Assembly (NCBI GenBank): GCA_019750095.1
Contig: JAIEOW010000042.1
Span: forward strand, 1-51,187
Direction of reading: 5' to 3'
DNA from: Phycisphaerales bacterium
Lineage (GTDB): Bacteria > Planctomycetota > Phycisphaerae > Phycisphaerales > UBA1924
DNA: 51,187 nt
Part shown: positions 27,573-34,945 of the stretch, piece by piece
How positions within the stretch are numbered: the first letter of the stretch is position 1
How the letters are laid out: every line of letters begins with the position of its first letter
Program-made: the position numbers and the translations under genes
Notes under the pieces: model-generated
Databases searched by the model: none
What the model saw: the letters and a program-made list of their open reading frames with translations, nothing else
Told to the model about the DNA's origin: nothing

Positions 27573-28382
27573 ATGCGCCAGTTTCTCCTCGCCACCGCGG
27601 CCATCGTCGGAGCCCTCATCATGACCACCTTCGCCCGCGCGGCGATCAAGACCGAACGCATCAGCTACACCGTCGCGGGTGTGACGTATGAGGGCGTGCT
27701 CGCCTTTGACGACGCCGTGAAGGGCAAGCGCCCTGGCGTGCTGGTCTGCCACGAGTGGTGGGGGTGCAATGACTATGCGGAAAAGCGGGCGACCATGCTC
27801 GCCGAGCAGGGGTACGTCGCCTTCGCCCTTGACATGTTCGGCAAAGGCAAGACCACGCGTGAGGCCAAGCAGGCGTCAGAGTGGGCGGGCGAAGTCTTCA
27901 AGGACAACGCCGCGCTCAGGGCCCGCGCCGCCGCGGGGCTCAAGATCCTCGCCGAGCGGCCCGAGACCGACGCAAACAACCTCGCCGCGATCGGCTATTG
28001 CATGGGCGGCACCGTCGCGCTCGAACTCGCCCGCAGCGGCCTTGCCCATACCCAAAACCTCAAAGCCATCGTCGCCTTCCACGCCTCCACCATCGCCGCG
28101 GCCAATCCGGCTGACAACAAGAACATCACCGGCTCGGTCCTCATCTGCCACGGCCAGGACGATTTCTTCGTCAAGCCCGAGCAGATCACCGGCTTTCATG
28201 AGCAGATGAAGACCGCCAAGATCGACTACCAGTTCATCTCCTACGGCCACGCCGTGCACGCGTTCACGAATCCTGCCGCCGACAAGGCGGGCATCGACGG
28301 CGTGAAGTACGACGCCAGCGCAGATCGGCGGAGCTGGGCGGCGATGATGGACCTCTTCCACGAGAAGCTGCGGGCGAAGTGA
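27573..28382 (+). CDS. Dienelactone hydrolase-family protein, exported
   Basis: A 269-residue alpha/beta hydrolase. The ATG at 27573 is preferred because a signal peptide follows (RQFLLATAAIVGALIMTTFA, cleavage near ARA-A). The catalytic triad is visible: Cys143 in GYCMGG, Asp in CHGQDD and His in YGHAVHAF. Glu in HEWWG near the oxyanion hole is also typical. Dienelactone hydrolases open lactone rings in chlorocatechol breakdown, but many exported relatives have other ester substrates, so the exact reaction is open. The gene stands alone on its strand and is followed by a very G-rich spacer. Confidence 0.88.
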   Translation: MRQFLLATAAIVGALIMTTFARAAIKTERISYTVAGVTYEGVLAFDDAVKGKRPGVLVCHEWWGCNDYAEKRATMLAEQGYVAFALDMFGKGKTTREAKQASEWAGEVFKDNAALRARAAAGLKILAERPETDANNLAAIGYCMGGTVALELARSGLAHTQNLKAIVAFHASTIAAANPADNKNITGSVLICHGQDDFFVKPEQITGFHEQMKTAKIDYQFISYGHAVHAFTNPAADKAGIDGVKYDASADRRSWAAMMDLFHEKLRAK

Positions 28383-28639
28383 CTTGGGGCCAGTCGGAGG
28401 ATTGGGGCGTGCAAGTGGGGGGGGCGGGGGTGGAGTGGGGGGGTGGGGGGTGGGTATAGTTGACCTGATGACCGCCACTGCCTGACAGCAAGGTGTTTCG
28501 CTCGCACTCAGATCCTGAGCCTTCGCGTGCTGCCAGTGCGCGCTGCGAGTGGTTGCTGTAGGCACGTCGTTTTGTGGCAATCGAGTCTGTGGGCACGCCG
28601 ATCGGCGAGCTCCCTCTCTCCCGCTCGGGTCATCAACCA
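28383..28639. other. G-rich spacer
   Basis: Between the dienelactone hydrolase and RNHCP genes the plus strand has several G runs of 4 to 7 within about 28415-28455, enough for G-quadruplex formation. No gene, terminator or clear promoter was recognised. Confidence 0.5.
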
Positions 28640-29008
28640 ATGTCAAACTCTGATCAGTTGCGCCGACACGAGTCGGACGGCTTCACCTGCGTTCATTGCA
28701 AGCTCCAAGTCCCCGGCGCGGCCTGGGGAACCAAACATCGCAACCACTGCCCCGCGTGCCTGCACAGTCGCCACGTCGATCAGACGTCGGGCGATCGGGC
28801 GAGCCCGTGCAAGGGCGTGATGGAACCGATCGGGATCGAGGTCCGCGCCGGATCGCGCGACGGCGAATGGGCGATCATCCACCGCTGCCGCACCTGCGGC
28901 CAACTCCGCACCAACCGCATCGCCGGCGACGACGCCGAACGCGCGCTGCTGGCCCTGGCCCTCAGGCCGATCGCAAACCCGGCGTTTCCGATCGATGGGT
29001 TTCGGTAG
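28640..29008 (+). CDS. RNHCP-domain protein
   Basis: A 122-residue protein that fits the RNHCP domain family over nearly its whole length. It contains GFTCVHCKLQVPG, GTKHRNHCPACLHSRHVD, GDRASPCKGVMEPIGI, GEWAIIHRCRTCGQL and NRIAGDD in order. Several CxxC/HxxC pairs suggest zinc binding and possible nucleic-acid contact; the biochemical role of the family is not established as far as I know. The ATG at 28640 gives the expected length; an upstream in-frame start would add 22 low-information residues. A terminator lies about 150 bases downstream. Confidence 0.9.
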   Translation: MSNSDQLRRHESDGFTCVHCKLQVPGAAWGTKHRNHCPACLHSRHVDQTSGDRASPCKGVMEPIGIEVRAGSRDGEWAIIHRCRTCGQLRTNRIAGDDAERALLALALRPIANPAFPIDGFR

Positions 29009-29155
29009 GAGGTGGTGATGGGGGTGGGGGGGGTGGGAAGGGCGGGGGATGGGGAGACTTGGGGTTTTGCGAACTTTCTCCGCCTCATCTGCGCGCTCCG
29101 CACTCTCCGCGTTCCGGTCTCATCGACGGACCACGTGCGCCATGGCGTGGAAATC

Positions 29156-29184
29156 GCCCCGGAGCCCTGCTCTGGGGCCTTTTT
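29156..29184 (+). terminator. Rho-independent terminator upstream of astA
   Basis: A 9-bp stem (GCCCCGGAG with CTCTGGGGC, one G-T, loop CCCTG) is followed by C and five Ts. It ends transcription from the RNHCP gene before astA. The preceding 150 bases contain a G-rich run (about 29012-29060) and a CTCCGC-rich stretch of unknown meaning. Confidence 0.75.
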
Positions 29185-29295
29185 ACACACCTGTCGCATC
29201 GGCCGCGGGTGGACAGTGCCTGAACGCGATATCGTCTCCGCCCCCTTCCCGCCGCCGTCCCTGCCTTTGCGACAGTTCTTGATCTCGGAGTCCCC

Positions 29296-30651
29296 ATGTT
29301 CCTGATGCGTCAAGCCAAGGTCGAGGACACGCCGACGCTGCTGAAGCTGGCGAAGATGGTCCACTTCATCAATCTGCCCGCCGATCGCGACATCATCGCC
29401 GACAAGACGAGTTGGAGTTCGCAGTGCTTTCTCAAAGCCGTGCTCGGGAGCAGCCCCAAGGGCGTGCGGGCTCGCAAGACTCAGGAGTACATCCGCGCCA
29501 ATCGCGGCGCGGGGCCACTGCACCCGACCACCCCCCCCCCGAACTCCCCGCCCCCCGCGACCGGCTCGGACCAGCGGCTCGCCGCACGCTTTGGCGCGGG
29601 CGCTGGGACCGGTGGCGGGCTGGCCTCCGGCAGCGGCCCGGACGGCACGCGCTCGGATCTGTTCATGTTCGTGCTGGAAGACATGGCCAATGGTGCGCCG
29701 GGCGGAGCAGAAAGTGGTGGTGGTGGTGGTGGGAGTGGGGGGGTGCTGGGGACGAGTCAGATCATCGCGCAGATGGGCGGGCCCGGTCGGCCCAACGTCT
29801 CGCTTCGGCTCAGCCGCAAGGAGATGTTCAGCCAGTCGCTCCAGATGGGCGCGACGCACATGGTTGCCAAGCTGCATCTGGACGAATCCGGTCCGACGGA
29901 GATCGGCGGGCTGATCCTGCAACCCAGCTATCGCGGTCATCGCGACAAGCTCGGACGCTTTCTCTCGCTGGTGCGCTTCCACTTCATCGGGCTGCATCGC
30001 CGGTTTTTCTCCGAGCGCATCATCGCCGAACTGATGGGCGCGGTGACGCCGGACGGGCACAACACGCTGTGGGAATATCTGGGGCGGCGTTTCATCAACT
30101 TGACGTATGCCGAGGCCGACAGCTTCTGCCAGTATTCCAAGGAGTTCATCACCGCGCTGTTTCCGCAGGAAGAGATCTTCCTGACGCTGCTCGCGCCCGA
30201 GGCCCGCAGCGTGGTGGCCCAGGTCGGCCCAGAGACGCTTCCCGCTCGCCGCATGCTGGAAAAGCTCGGCTTCGCGTACAAAGACCTCATCGATCCCTTC
30301 GACGGCGGGCCCACGCTCGAAGCCCAGACCAAGGACATCTCGCTCATCCGCGACACGCGGCTGATGCCGCTGGGCGAACCGCTCTCCGCAAGTGCCGCGG
30401 CAACAAGCCCCCTTGCCATCGTCAGCACGCTCGATGACGAAGCCGGTTTTCGCGCGGTGCAAGCACCATTTGCTATCGAGAACGGCAGACTCCGCATGCC
30501 CCAAGAGCATGCAAAGGCCATCGGCGCATCCCCCGGCGAACGCGTGGGCGCCACGCCCTATGAGTCCGCACCAGTTGTCGCGCCAGCATCACGCAGAACC
30601 AAGAAATCTCGAACCACCACGACCCGCAAGCCCACACGATCCCGCTCATAG
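29296..30651 (+). CDS. astA: Arginine N-succinyltransferase with low-complexity inserts
   Basis: A 451-residue protein, about 100 residues longer than usual AstA. AstA transfers succinyl from succinyl-CoA to arginine, the first step of the arginine succinyltransferase pathway. Family features include MRQAKVEDTPTLLKLAK at the N-terminus, GGLILQPSYRG (acetyl-CoA-type fold), GRFLSLVRFHFIG and NLTYAEADSFC. The extra length comes from a Pro-rich insert (about 75-100), a Gly-rich insert (about 138-150) and a C-terminal Lys/Arg/Thr tail (TKKSRTTTTRKPTRS). astD follows after about 125 bases that contain two facing copies of the 24-bp repeat. astB and astC are not in the window. A family assignment to the ornithine-type branch cannot be excluded. 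Confidence 0.85.
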   Translation: MFLMRQAKVEDTPTLLKLAKMVHFINLPADRDIIADKTSWSSQCFLKAVLGSSPKGVRARKTQEYIRANRGAGPLHPTTPPPNSPPPATGSDQRLAARFGAGAGTGGGLASGSGPDGTRSDLFMFVLEDMANGAPGGAESGGGGGGSGGVLGTSQIIAQMGGPGRPNVSLRLSRKEMFSQSLQMGATHMVAKLHLDESGPTEIGGLILQPSYRGHRDKLGRFLSLVRFHFIGLHRRFFSERIIAELMGAVTPDGHNTLWEYLGRRFINLTYAEADSFCQYSKEFITALFPQEEIFLTLLAPEARSVVAQVGPETLPARRMLEKLGFAYKDLIDPFDGGPTLEAQTKDISLIRDTRLMPLGEPLSASAAATSPLAIVSTLDDEAGFRAVQAPFAIENGRLRMPQEHAKAIGASPGERVGATPYESAPVVAPASRRTKKSRTTTTRKPTRSRS

Positions 30652-30663
30652 ACAGTATGAAAT

Positions 30664-30687
30664 GGTGGCACAGGCTTCCCGCCTGTG
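30664..30687 (+). repeat. 24-bp palindromic repeat, copy 2
   Basis: Same element as at 26919 with one difference (CACAGGCTTCCCGCCTGTG). It faces an inverted copy 11 bases downstream. Confidence 0.85.
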
Positions 30688-30698
30688 TTCAGACTTTT

Positions 30699-30722
30699 CA
30701 CAGGCGGGACGCCTGTGCCACC
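30699..30722 (-). repeat. 24-bp palindromic repeat, inverted copy
   Basis: Reverse complement of the 26919 copy, identical over 24 bases. With copy 2 it makes a hairpin of about 59 bases between astA and astD. Confidence 0.85.
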
Positions 30723-30776
30723 AATCCTAATCACCTCATCAACGCTGTTCATCGCCTCGATCCACCACCGCCCACC

Positions 30777-32360
30777 ATGACACTCGCCCTCAAGCACGCA
30801 TCTCTTCGCCATCCGCCCTCCGACCTCATCGGCGGCGTGTGGGCCGGGCTCAGCTCCACCACCGGCGCCCAGCTCAGCAGCCGCAACCCCGCCAAGCCGG
30901 AGCAGACGATCTGGTCCGGCTACGCGCAGCGCGAACATGTTGATGCCGCCGTCGCCGCCGCTCGCCGCGCGTTCCCATCATGGGCGGCCTGGGGTCGCGA
31001 CAATCGCTTCCGCGTGCTGAAGAAGTTCGCCGAGCTGTGCAAGGCCCGCGCCGTGCCGATGGCCGAGATCATCTGCGACGAAACCGGAAAGGTGATGTGG
31101 GAAGCCAAGGGCGAGGCCGCCGCGCTCGCCAGCAAAGTCGATATCACGCTGAACGCCTCGGCGCTCGGCGCGATCCGCCGCGTTGAGGGCTTTGAGTTTG
31201 AACTCGGCCCGCAGAAGTTCGGCCGCGGGTTCTTCAAGCCCCACGGCGTCATGGCCGTGCTCGGGCCCTTCAACTTTCCCGCCCACCTCCCCAATGGCCA
31301 CATCGTTCCCGCCCTCGCGATGGGCAACACCATCGTCTTCAAGCCCAGCGACAAAGCCCCCGGCGTGGGTCAGATGCTGATCGAACTGCTGCACGAAGCG
31401 CTCGTCATCGAGGGCGCGCCGAACAAGGGCGCGGGCGTGGTCAATCTTGTGCAGGGCGGGGCAGATATCGCCGCCGCTCTCGCCGCCCATGAAGACCTCG
31501 ACGGCGTGCTCTTCACCGGCTCCTGGCCCGTGGGCCGCAAGATCATGCAGGCGAATCTCGACCATCCCGGTCGCATCCTCGCGCTGGAAATGGGCGGCAA
31601 CAACGCCGCGGTGGTGCTCGAAGACGCCGACTTGCGCCAAGCCGCCATCGAGATCGTCCGCTGCGCCTTCAACACCACCGGCCAGCGCTGCACCTGCACA
31701 CGCCGCGTGATCGCCCACACGCTCATCTCTGACAAGCTCATCCCCGCGATCGTGAACGCGGCCAAGGGGCTCGTGATCGACGTACCCCGCTCCACGCGCC
31801 CCGTGTTCACCGGCCCGATCATCAATGAGCAGGCGCAGAAAGCCGTGTTCGACGCCCAGAAAGCATGGACCAAGAAAAACGGCGGCGAACTGCTGCTGGA
31901 AAGCACGCCGCTGGATCGCCCCGGCAAGGGCTGGTACGTCTCGCCGGGCGTGATCAAGGTCGATCGCTTCGTCGCCCACGAAGGCAAAGACGCCGGCGCG
32001 GGCGCCGACACCGAGATCTTCGGCCCGCTCCTGCGCATCACGATCGCGCGCGATTACGAAGAAGCCGTGCTCCAGGCCAACGCCACCCGCTATGGCCTCG
32101 CGGCGAGCGTGTTCACCAAGGACCCTAAGCGTGCCGAGCAGTTCCTGTTTGACTGCCGCGCGGGCTGCGTGAACGTGAACACCGGGACCGCCGGCGCCAG
32201 CAGCAAACTGCCCTTCGGCGGGCTTGGACTGAGCGGCAACCATCGCCCGGCGGGCGCATTTGCGCTGGACTACTGCGCGTACCCCGTCGCGAGCATGCTC
32301 GAACGCGGGAGTGCGGCACAGCTTGCAGAGGGGATGAAGTGGGAGGACAAGTGGGTGTGA
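30777..32360 (+). CDS. astD: N-succinylglutamate 5-semialdehyde dehydrogenase
   Basis: A 527-residue NAD(P)-dependent aldehyde dehydrogenase of the AstD type, slightly longer than usual at the N-terminus. It oxidises N-succinylglutamate semialdehyde to N-succinylglutamate late in the AST pathway. The fold motifs are clear: GPFNFPAHLPNGH, FKPSDKAPG, FTGSWPVGRKI, the catalytic Glu in ALEMGGNN, the catalytic Cys in TTGQRCTCTRR (about residue 304), EIFGPLLRI and SSKLPFGGLGLSGNHRPAG. The last motif and NNAAVVLEDADL are characteristic of AstD. The ATG at 30777 is the first sensible start; upstream in-frame codons translate the palindromic repeat. It lies downstream of astA. Confidence 0.93.
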   Translation: MTLALKHASLRHPPSDLIGGVWAGLSSTTGAQLSSRNPAKPEQTIWSGYAQREHVDAAVAAARRAFPSWAAWGRDNRFRVLKKFAELCKARAVPMAEIICDETGKVMWEAKGEAAALASKVDITLNASALGAIRRVEGFEFELGPQKFGRGFFKPHGVMAVLGPFNFPAHLPNGHIVPALAMGNTIVFKPSDKAPGVGQMLIELLHEALVIEGAPNKGAGVVNLVQGGADIAAALAAHEDLDGVLFTGSWPVGRKIMQANLDHPGRILALEMGGNNAAVVLEDADLRQAAIEIVRCAFNTTGQRCTCTRRVIAHTLISDKLIPAIVNAAKGLVIDVPRSTRPVFTGPIINEQAQKAVFDAQKAWTKKNGGELLLESTPLDRPGKGWYVSPGVIKVDRFVAHEGKDAGAGADTEIFGPLLRITIARDYEEAVLQANATRYGLAASVFTKDPKRAEQFLFDCRAGCVNVNTGTAGASSKLPFGGLGLSGNHRPAGAFALDYCAYPVASMLERGSAAQLAEGMKWEDKWV

Positions 32361-32524
32361 ACCGCTCGCATTGAGTCGGGGAAATCCTCTCTTCGTGCGT
32401 GGTGCGCTGGAGCACGCGGCATCGCTCATTTTGACGCGTTTGTGCTCAGATGCGGCGGATTCTGAAGCAATGCCGAAACGCCCGCGCCGACGCTGCATCC
32501 AAATCCGCGTACCCTTCGATATCT

Positions 32525-33490
32525 ATGGCGAAGCCGATCGCAAAGGCGTCAAAACGTACCCCGGTGCAATCCTCCACGAAGGCCGCGTCCACGCGAGGCG
32601 GCCGACGAAAGGCCGCCAAAGTGGTGACTCTCGCCCCAGCCCAGAACTCCGCCCCTCACAAGCCCACCAGCAAGCAGTCGATGGTGGACATCCAAGCCAC
32701 CGGCGACACGCGCAACGTCGCGATCGATCGCGTCGGCGTGAAAGACGTGCGGTACCCGATGCGCCTCAAGGTCCCCGCCTTTGCCGGCTGGACCGATGAT
32801 CGCCAGCCCGGTGAGCAGACCACCGTCGCCACCATCAACATGTACGTCGGCCTGCCGCACTATCAGAAGGGCACGCACATGAGCCGCTTCCTCGAGGTGC
32901 TCAACGCCCACGAAGAAGCCATCGCGCCGAGCGACATTCCGGCGATCACCGAGAAGATCCGCGAGCGCCTGAACGCCGAAGAAGCCCACTTTGAGGCAAG
33001 CTTCACCTACTTCATCCGCAAGCCCGCGCCCGTGACGGGCACGCCCGGGCTGATGGATTACAAGGTGCGGTTCATCTGCACCGCCAGCCGCGATCCGAAG
33101 AAGAACGACCTGCAGATTTCCGTCCGCGCCCCGGCCACCTCGCTCTGCCCCTGCTCAAAGGAAATCTCCGATTATGGGGCGCACAACCAACGCTGCGAGA
33201 TCGAGGCCTGTGTCCGCACGAAGGGCAACGTGCTGTGGATCGAAGAACTCGTCGGCATCATCGAGAAGGCCGCAAGCTGCCCTGTCTTCGCCGTGCTGAA
33301 GCGTCCGGATGAAAAGTGGGTCACCGAAAAGGCCTACGAGAATCCGAAGTTCGTCGAGGACATCATCCGCGACCTCGCCCTTGGCCTCGAACGCGAGCGG
33401 CGAATCGTCAGCTACGACATCTCCAGCGAAAACTTCGAGAGCATCCACAGCCACAACGCCTACGCACAGATCAGCCGCGACATGCGCTGA
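32525..33490 (+). CDS. folE2: GTP cyclohydrolase I type B (FolE2)
   Basis: A 321-residue enzyme for the first step of folate/tetrahydrobiopterin synthesis, GTP to 7,8-dihydroneopterin triphosphate. FolE2 uses Mn or other metals and can replace the zinc enzyme FolE when zinc is scarce. The key cysteine is in SLCPCSKEIS, followed by DYGAHNQRC. Other family blocks are GLPHYQKGTHMSRFLE, YDISSENFESIHSHNAYA and KRPDEKWVTEKAYENPKFVED. The first 50 residues are basic and Ala/Thr-rich and look like an extension; the ATG at 32525 is one choice and an ATG near the MVDIQATGD segment is another. It converges with a pteridine reductase-like gene that could serve the same pathway. A zinc-binding lipoprotein cassette lies elsewhere in the window. 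Confidence 0.93.
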   Translation: MAKPIAKASKRTPVQSSTKAASTRGGRRKAAKVVTLAPAQNSAPHKPTSKQSMVDIQATGDTRNVAIDRVGVKDVRYPMRLKVPAFAGWTDDRQPGEQTTVATINMYVGLPHYQKGTHMSRFLEVLNAHEEAIAPSDIPAITEKIRERLNAEEAHFEASFTYFIRKPAPVTGTPGLMDYKVRFICTASRDPKKNDLQISVRAPATSLCPCSKEISDYGAHNQRCEIEACVRTKGNVLWIEELVGIIEKAASCPVFAVLKRPDEKWVTEKAYENPKFVEDIIRDLALGLERERRIVSYDISSENFESIHSHNAYAQISRDMR

Positions 33491-33524
33491 TTCGTCGCCC
33501 GACATTCAATCCGAACCCTCAATT

Positions 33525-33550
33525 CGAGGCATGGGCGCAAGCCCATGCAC
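33525..33550 (+). repeat. 26-bp palindromic element, left copy
   Basis: This element (core GCATGGGCGCAAGCCCATGC) is matched in inverted orientation at 33627-33652, with 24 of 26 positions identical. Both lie in the 170-base gap between the converging folE2 and reductase genes. Confidence 0.8.
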
Positions 33551-33626
33551 CAACCAAGTTCGGCAACCTCAAAACACTCACGCCACACCCGCGCGTCCCG
33601 CCGCGAATCTCCCGCACTCGTCAAAC

Positions 33627-33652
33627 GTGCATGGGCTCGCGCCCACGCCTCG
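33627..33652 (-). repeat. 26-bp palindromic element, inverted copy
   Basis: Inverted partner of the 33525 element (two mismatches). Each copy is itself a hairpin, and the pair could form a larger cruciform. It may end transcription in both directions. Confidence 0.8.
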
Positions 33653-33662
33653 GACAAGTCAA

Positions 33663-34433
33663 TCACACCATCGATCGCCCGCCGTCGAAACGCACGATCT
33701 GCCCGGTGATATACGTCGCGTCGAGCGCGAGCCACCGCACCACCTCGGCGCACTCTTCCGGCGTTCCCGCACGGCTCAGCGGCACCTTCTTCAAATACGC
33801 CGCCTGCATTTCCGCATCGGATTCATGCCCCTGTTCCGGCCACGCCGCGACGCCCGGTGCCACGCCGTTCACACGCACGCGCGGCGCCAGCTCTCGTGCA
33901 AGCGACCGCACCAATTCTGCAAGGGCGGCCTTGGACATCGCGTAGGCCAGAAAGTCCTTCCGCGGCAGGCCATGCTCGCCCATCGCATGAATATCGCACA
34001 TCGCCACGATCGCCCCGCCGCCGGGCATCGCAGAGCGTTCCAGCAGTGCGGCGCATCGTGTGCTGATGAGCAGCGGCGCAAGGGCGTTCACCCGATACGC
34101 CGCGAGCGCGTCTTCCGCACGCAGCGCCTCGCGCGGCGTGGGCGTGTAGCTCGACGCATTGTGCACGAGCACGTCCAGCGTGCCAAGTGCGCTCGCCAGT
34201 GTGTCGATCTGCCGCTCAACCTCCCCCGGTTCATCCAGCGGCAGCCGTACGGCTCGGCACACCTGCGCCGACGCGCCGGCCGCGATCGCTTCATCGATGG
34301 TCGCCCGCGCCGCGCTCTCGCTGCGGTCAAACGTGATCACCACATCGCACCCGCCGCGTGCGAGCGCAAGCGTGGTCGCTCGCCCGACGCGCTTCGCCCC
34401 TCCAGTGATCAAAGCGACCGGACGACGCATCAT
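33663..34433 (-). CDS. Short-chain dehydrogenase, pteridine reductase-like
   Basis: A 256-residue SDR enzyme. The cofactor motif is TGGAKRVGRA, in which Lys-Arg after the Gly motif is typical of NADPH-dependent pteridine reductases (FolM/PTR1-like). NASSY, the catalytic YAMSKAA and VNGVAPGVAAWPEQ, then GQIVRFDGG, follow in order. The WPE wording after the Pro-Gly turn is again like pteridine reductases. FolE2, encoded convergently next door, makes the pterin precursor, which supports a dihydropterin or dihydrofolate reductase role. A generic SDR such as a 3-oxoacyl reductase cannot be ruled out. The start overlaps the stop of the upstream membrane protein gene (ATGA), so the two form a small operon. 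Confidence 0.8.
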   Translation of the reverse strand: MMRRPVALITGGAKRVGRATTLALARGGCDVVITFDRSESAARATIDEAIAAGASAQVCRAVRLPLDEPGEVERQIDTLASALGTLDVLVHNASSYTPTPREALRAEDALAAYRVNALAPLLISTRCAALLERSAMPGGGAIVAMCDIHAMGEHGLPRKDFLAYAMSKAALAELVRSLARELAPRVRVNGVAPGVAAWPEQGHESDAEMQAAYLKKVPLSRAGTPEECAEVVRWLALDATYITGQIVRFDGGRSMV

Positions 34434-34864
34434 GATCGTCCCCCGCTCCGCGGGCTATCCGGCCCATCCCACGGCTTGCCGCCAGAGCCTCTCATCCCCC
34501 CCGGCCCTCCCGATCCCTTCCCATCAATGTCATCCGGGCCGAGTTCATCAGGGTGAATATCCACCGTGTCGTCGCGTGACCCATCGTCCGGCGTCGGCAG
34601 CCGCTTGCCAGACTCTGCCCATGGGTCCATCCTCGTCCGCGGCTTCTTGCGCTTCGCCACGATCGGCTTCATCACCGCCCGACGCTGCCTCTGAATGATG
34701 ATGAGGATCGACAGTGACAGCAACAGCACCCCCAGCACCAGCCCGCCGGTGAGCAGCGCCCACGTCTTCACCGCCTCACGCTGCGCAGGCGTTGGCACAA
34801 AGCCACGCTCGCCAGGAGCGGGTGGAACTGTGGCGATGAATACGACTTCGCGGCCAGGCATCAC
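34430..34864 (-). CDS. Single-pass membrane protein, unknown
   Basis: A 144-residue protein with one membrane segment (about 34-58, WALLTGGLVLGVLLLSLSI), a short outside N-terminus and a cytoplasmic tail rich in Lys/Arg and then Asp/Gly/Pro. The tail looks disordered. The overlap with the SDR start suggests translational coupling. A second ATG follows the first, either of which could start. No function can be assigned. Confidence 0.6.
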   Translation of the reverse strand: MMPGREVVFIATVPPAPGERGFVPTPAQREAVKTWALLTGGLVLGVLLLSLSILIIIQRQRRAVMKPIVAKRKKPRTRMDPWAESGKRLPTPDDGSRDDTVDIHPDELGPDDIDGKGSGGPGGMRGSGGKPWDGPDSPRSGGRS

Positions 34865-34891
34865 ACTCCGATCTTAGAGCCCCTTGCATCT

Positions 34892-34915
34892 GGTGGCACA
34901 GGCGTCCCGCCTGTG
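34892..34915 (+). repeat. 24-bp palindromic repeat, copy 3
   Basis: Same element as at 26919, identical over 24 bases. It lies in the 80-base divergent gap between the membrane protein gene and murD. Confidence 0.85.
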
Positions 34916-34945
34916 TGTCTCTCGTTTCGTCCCATACACTCCCGC

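Noticed and set aside
30978-32498. Long minus-strand frame antisense to astD
   Set aside because: astD shows every aldehyde dehydrogenase motif in order on the plus strand; the antisense frame has no recognisable domain and exists because of high GC at third positions.
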